A DNA stretch of 64,000 nucleotides, taken from NCBI RefSeq assembly GCF_000005505.3, contig NC_016135.3, positions 3,310,001 through 3,374,000 of the forward strand. Reading direction: 5' to 3'. The notes below the pieces were generated by a model. The model ran no database searches and was not told the DNA's origin. It saw nothing but the letters and a program-made list of their open reading frames with translations. The position numbers and the translations under genes are program-made. This stretch comes from Brachypodium distachyon (Eukaryota > Streptophyta > Magnoliopsida > Poales > Poaceae). Shown one piece after another: positions 59,276 to 64,000 of this stretch (the stretch's first letter is position 1; each line of letters opens with the position of its first letter).

Positions 59276-59357
59276 CTACCTCCGTTCCTAAATTCTTGTC
59301 GCTGTTTTAGTACAAATTTGAACTAAAACAGTGACAAGAATTTAGGAACGGAGGGAG
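59276..59357. mobile_element. Stowaway foldback MITE
   Basis: CTACCTCCGTTCCTAAATTC, then GTCGCTGTTTTAGT, pairs with ACTAAAACAGTGACAAGAAT and GGAACGGAGGGAG; TA flanks at 59274-59275 and 59358-59359. Confidence 0.9.
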
Positions 59358-59739
59358 TAATTTAAAATGTGAGAAAACTAAAAGTTGATAAAAATAAAAT
59401 TTTAGAGATTGACAAATGAAAAGTTGGCCAAAAAAGGTAAAAAAAATCCGGCATCCCATCTTTGGGCTGACTGGATCGCCCGCCATGTTTGCTCGTCGGG
59501 CAGCTCACCAAACAGCCTCCGCTATTTTTGAGTTGTGTGTTTAATGTTTGTGCTTGATATTTTATTTTCAATTACGTTCAGTTTATTACTCCGGCGACAT
59601 GTATTTTCTGCTTTCTATTTCAAAGGATGTGTCTACAGAAGAGGCTAAATACCGAAACTCCCGTAGAGAATGTTAGGTCTAATATTGAGTTTTAGTTATA
59701 CACGTATTGGTGTAGCTAAGTTTGGGTCTACGTGATTCC

Positions 59740-59755
59740 CCGCGCGTTGCCGCGG
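59740..59755 (-). mobile_element. Helitron 3' hairpin, minus orientation
   Basis: CCGCG-CGTTGC-CGCGG forms the GC-rich hairpin typical of grass Helitron 3' ends. On the minus strand it is followed by GGAATCACGTAG, where CTAG would be expected, so the terminus may be mutated. The element body would lie to the right; its other end is not identified. Confidence 0.45.
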
Positions 59756-60309
59756 AAAATTCTATATGCATGTCTGGATATGATGTTAGGAACAAATAGT
59801 AATAATATGATTCAGTGCAAAAGAAATATGAATATTGCAGGACAACAAAAGGATAGAAGTAATTTTGATATACATGAACATTAATAACTTCAGAGAAACC
59901 AAAAAGTAAAACTTCATCAACCTGATATTTGCACATCTTAAAAAAAATTACATACGTATCATGAAAATATGTATACTTGATGAACTACTTAAGGTGAAAG
60001 TGAAAAATCTTAAGTTTCAAAATATTAAATCGTCAAAGGTACCATCAAAATGGATTTCTAGTGATCTACAACACATGAGATGGATGGTGATGTGTACAAT
60101 TTGCATGTTAATGATATGCATGATGTGGATGGTGGTGTGGACACCTTGCATCCATGGGTGCACCGTTTGGTTTATTGCCGCTAGCCAGAGCCTGGGACGA
60201 CGTGTGAGAAGAATCAGGATGAGTTGTTGTTTTTCTCCACACGAAAATTTATACTATGTGATGTCTATAGCTTATTCTAGTTGCATAAGTGCTTAGTGTC
60301 TAACTGTCT
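59756..60309. other. AT-rich sequence, no gene
   Basis: Possibly the body of the minus-strand Helitron fragment. Contains short ATGATGTGGATGGTG-like repeats near 60080-60145. Confidence 0.35.
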
Positions 60310-60318
60310 TTTATAAAC

Positions 60319-60879
60319 GAGGAAACTACACCGCAGGTCCATCAACACGGCAGCGATGTTCAGTTTCGTCCGTTAACTTGAAAATTGTTCAAGTGACTTA
60401 CTAAACTTGTCAGCTTTGTTCATTTTAGTCCAAATGGCCAAAATCAGATGAAATTCGGCCATGCTGGCATGTGTCGTGGACCTGGCCGGCGTGTGAGGGG
60501 GCTTTTCACAATTTTCTGGTTGTGGACCTTTTCTGTTTAACCCCATCAAATCTCTAGAATGGGGAGATGCTGCACTCGCCGGTGAACACACTTCGGTCCG
60601 GCATACGCGGCGTCCACGCGAATAGCTCCGTCGATGGGTTCGGCGGCGGCTACTCGAACGGCCAGATCCACGTCACATGCCATCATGACCGAATTTCGCC
60701 CGAATCTGACCATTTGAACTAAAATGAGCAAAGTTGTCAAGTTCAGTGAGTCACTTGAAAACGCCATTTGAACTAAAATGAGCAAAGCTGTCAAGTTTAG
60801 TGAGTTATTTGAGTTTTCAAGTTAATGGATAAAACTGAACATCGCTGTCAAGTTCACGTACCTGCGGTATAATTTCCTC
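60319..60879. mobile_element. Mutator-type long-TIR MITE
   Basis: The left arm starts GAGGAAACTACACCGCAGGT; the right arm ends ACCTGCGGTATAATTTCCTC. Nine-bp flanks TTTATAAAC (60310-60318) and GTTATAAAC (60880-60888) differ at one base. The right arm contains a tandem duplication of about 54 bp starting CCATTTGAACTAAAATGAGC. Confidence 0.85.
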
Positions 60880-60888
60880 GTTATAAAC

Positions 60889-63800
60889 CTATTTGTATTG
60901 TACTTTTGATTTTTTTTTGAAATCGTAAGCTTTTTTTTGAGGGATTTTTTTGAAATCGCAAGTTGAATTTGTGGTGCTTACAAAATAACAATTGGATAAT
61001 ACGTGTAGCGTGACAACTCCAGATTTAATCCTGGATCCGCCGCTGTGGAGGCGAGCCGATCCAGCTCTCTTGCATGGGCAAAGTTTTCCTCGCCCGTTCA
61101 GGCTAGCTCGTCCCCGAAAGCTAGAAAATCTTGAATCCGAATTGAGCACATCACGGCCGGCCCTGTTAACAAACCGTAGCCATTAAGACCGGAGGCGCGC
61201 GCGTTGTCGGACTTGGAAGCTCAGCAATGACGCTCAGGCGCAACCACGCGCAGTTAATTTTACCGGCGGCCGGCAATCTTTGCGTCATCCCAGCGCTCCA
61301 CGCATCGCGTCCTTGTCAGAAAAACAGGTTTTTGGGAGTGAGAAAACCCAGTTTTTTCTCCTCATGAGAAAAACTGTCTCCCTGTAATTTCCTAACTCAT
61401 CAATTGCAAGTCCAATTTGATAAAATTTCATACAAAATGCAAAGTGTGACTGCACACTGGCCAAAATTGCATCAATTCCATATAAAATGCAAAGTTTAGA
61501 TTACACATTGGCCAAAAAATTATCTTTCCGGGAGGTTCCTTGCCGGCGTCATCTTCTTCAGGGAAGAACGCAGGCAGCGTGGGCGTGGCGGGTAGGGCAG
61601 GCAGCGGGAGGAGCCTGACCGCCGGGTTGCTCTGGGGCGGCGGAGTGGCTGCTGGCTCGCCTGCCCCTTCTTCTCGCCGGAGGAGCGACATCCAGCAGAC
61701 TTCGTCGGGTTGCGGGATCGGGGAGGAGCGGCCGGCGCGGTGGGGGCTGGCGCCGTTGGCAAGGGAGCGGCGGCGGCAGGGTGGAGCTGCCCGTCTCGTG
61801 GCTCCTGACGGGGATGCCAAGCCCAGGTGCCGTCGCGCCTTCTTTTCCCGGCCGCGCAGCGCCGTTGGGTGCGGCAAGAGTAGTGGATGCGGGCAGCGGG
61901 AGTGGGGCGATGGCAAAGGAGGGTCCAGCGGTGGCGGGGAGAGCCAGCGGAGGTCGGCCGGCGGTCGGCGACGGCGGATCGACGAGCAGGAGTCTTCTCG
62001 CGTGAGTCTGGCGTGCGCAGGCGAGGAGAAAAATTATTTTCCGTGGAGGATAGACTCCCTATTTGGAGGGGGGAGGAGAGAGGTTTTTCCTCCCTCCCAA
62101 TTTTTTTTCTCATTGTAAAGGTGTTTTGGGATGCTGGTGGAAACTTTGGAAGAGAAAAAAAGAAGCTTTTTTCTGGTTTTGGGAGTGAGTTTTCTCCTGT
62201 CCTGCTGGTGCAGATGCTCTCGGCCACTTGCGCCGTTGTGAGTAGTTTGCTGGCGATTTCCTGGCGACGCGTGTCCAGGACCTCCGGGTCGGTCGCCTCT
62301 ACGTCCGTTGTACTTCCTGGTCGCGTTTTCTTTCCTGGTTGACTACTTGACTCTTCTATTTCTTCTTCCTAGTTCTGCCGGACCGTTCGACGGGGGCGGC
62401 GGGGTTGCTGGCCGGGGTTCAGTTATTTCGGAGAAAGGCGGCGGTCAGTCAGCGGTGTGGTGACTGGTGGTGGCTCCGTCTGCCGGTCGTGGTGCCATTC
62501 GTGCTTCCGCCGATCGGTGTTCCTTCGTCGCCCTGGTTCCCAGGTGGGGTTTTCTCATTTGTTACTCGTACTTTACTTGGTGTTCCGGCCGTCCATCTCT
62601 CTCCCCGGCCTGGTTTGCGATTCCGTGTTTTCTTTGTTCTTTGCGGGTAGGATTATTACCTGATTGGGAGTGTTTTTTCAGGTCGCGCGTGCCGTTGGGG
62701 TTGGTTTGTGGGGGTTCGTCGTCAATTGTTGTCCCGGTGTGCTGCTATATACGTCCCTTTGCTTAATTGCCTTCCGTTCGTGCTTCTTGTGTTCAGGTGC
62801 GTTTTGTTGTGGCCTCCTTAATTTTCTTCGATTTTTTGTTTGAGCTTAATTACAGACCAACTAGAGAAACTTCAATTGACATTTGTCATGCATTAAAGTG
62901 ATAGAAATGTACAGGTGTGTTTTATATGATGAGTATATATATGACTACGAAGATGTATTTTACAGAATAGTTAACAGAGTATAGTTACAGACGAATATAC
63001 AAAGAGATTTAACAGAAAGGTGAGTCCCCCTGAATCCCTGATGCATTTCATGTTCCCGTCTTGTCAGGGGAAAATCCTCTTGCAACAGATTTGTATTTTA
63101 AACAAGTACTCCATAGTTACTTGACACCAATATCTTACAGTTTATTTCCTCAAGAATTAAAAAAATCCAGAAGCGCGGACCAACTTGGGCAAGATTGTTC
63201 TCATCAGTTCATCAACAGCGATATAAGAACACAAGACATGCTATTTTATTTTTCCAAATAGACCATCAAAACTTCACCCAAGTGTTAGTAAATTAATGAA
63301 CACATGAGGGATGATGTTAGAATGGACAGTCTAAACTGTGATTCAAGTAGTGTGGCTGTATCAGTTTTCTCAATTTTTCTCGGCATCAAGTAATATCCAA
63401 GAAGAATAAAATTTATATTTACTGATTTTAGTGAGAGAACAGAGAAAAACGAAAACACATCCTAAATACCATTTCATTTAGATACAGCTAAAAAAAAAGA
63501 GGAACAGCTCAATCGGGCATCACTAGAATATCCAGCTGACTTGCTATTTGCCTATTTGGTCTATTTGGTTGTTGCTGTGGGGTTAATTTAGAAGGCTTTT
63601 GGTGATTATAAATCGTCAGTTCGTGTGTCCGTGCATATTTCTTTTTGGGTATTCTGCCATTGGTCCGTTCATTGTTGTCGTCCTAATACAGTTTTAATAA
63701 GAACATCCAAGCGTCTTCCCGTTTTGTTTATGCTCTGGGGTGTTTATTTTGTAGGTTGTGGTCTCCTGCAGGTGGTTTGTCTTTCAATGTCATATAGATG

Positions 63801-63939
63801 CAGTTTTAGTAAGAACTCAACCGCACATACAGCCAACCCAGAAAAAAATCCAGGAAAAATCCATGAGAGTTCATGAAAAAGAAGCCGACTGACACGAAAA
63901 TATCAGGCCATACACATCAGTAAAATGACCCAAATTCAT
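60889..63939. other. Gene-poor region, probable Helitron body
   Basis: 61430-61500 has two diverged copies of CATA(T/C)AAAATGCAAAGT. 61540-62340 is GC-rich, rich in GGCGG and GGAG, with overlapping frames on both strands but no recognisable domain; it may be captured exon DNA. 62340-63939 is T-rich then AT-rich with no gene. Confidence 0.4.
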
Positions 63940-63967
63940 GGCGCAGGGAAGCGCCAAGACCTTCTAG
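63940..63967 (+). mobile_element. Helitron 3' end, plus orientation
   Basis: GGCGC-AGGGAA-GCGCC forms a hairpin, followed by eight bases and CTAG (63964-63967), then T. This is the canonical Helitron terminus. The 5' TC end to the left was not identified. Confidence 0.75.
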
Positions 63968-64000
63968 TATAGTAATATTTTCTCCATTTTCTTGGTTGAT

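Noticed and set aside
61520..62342. Frames of 150-235 codons on both strands
   Set aside because: GC-rich sequence without stops; mutually overlapping and without recognisable domains.
1..64000. tRNA, rRNA or CRISPR array
   Set aside because: No cloverleaf-like, rRNA-like or regularly spaced repeat-spacer pattern was seen; the tandem repeats present are degenerate and directly adjacent.

Overview
This window is nuclear DNA from a grass (Poaceae). The signs are spliced genes with GT-AG introns, GC-rich first exons, many Stowaway MITEs with CTCCCTCCGTCC-type ends, CACTA subterminal repeats, a Rep/helicase Helitron with RPA-like exons, and Tat-type Gypsy and L1-type LINE insertions. I do not assign a genus. 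No bacterial genes, CRISPR array, rRNA or convincing tRNA was seen.

Host genes are few. At 1.6-4.1 kb lies an intact nine-exon gene for a chloroplast-lumen FKBP-type isomerase (FKBP19 type). At 6.0, 9.3 and 10.4 kb are three tandem genes for secreted cystatin-like proteins; the second copy carries a 60-bp LINE tail upstream and the third has lost its TATA box. At 25.2-25.4 kb is a decayed SnRK2 kinase fragment. At 53.6-54.8 kb is an F-box gene broken by a one-base frameshift.

The rest is mostly nested mobile DNA. 11.0-21.9 kb holds two CACTA-type units on the minus strand: one with a Transposase_24 plus Ulp1-protease-like gene, one with a TNP2 transposase gene. Both genes are dead, and both units carry inverted GGCGG subterminal repeats. 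22.4-25.0 kb is a 5'-truncated LINE with a perfect 17-bp target duplication. 25.7-50.4 kb is a large minus-strand Helitron with RepHel and RPA-like genes, split by a 10.9-kb Gypsy element (30.7-41.7 kb). The Gypsy element itself contains an oppositely oriented related LTR and a plus-strand coiled-coil ORF downstream of integrase. 50.4-64 kb is gene-poor and holds Mutator-type long-TIR elements, Stowaway MITEs, a Copia-type LTR and Helitron ends.

The strongest leads are: the antisense coiled-coil ORF inside the Gypsy element; the paired snRNA-type (USE plus TATA) promoter-like motifs beside CACTA subterminal repeats; the cystatin cluster with a conserved extra cysteine pair and a promoter-deleted copy; and the order of insertions, readable from target duplications.
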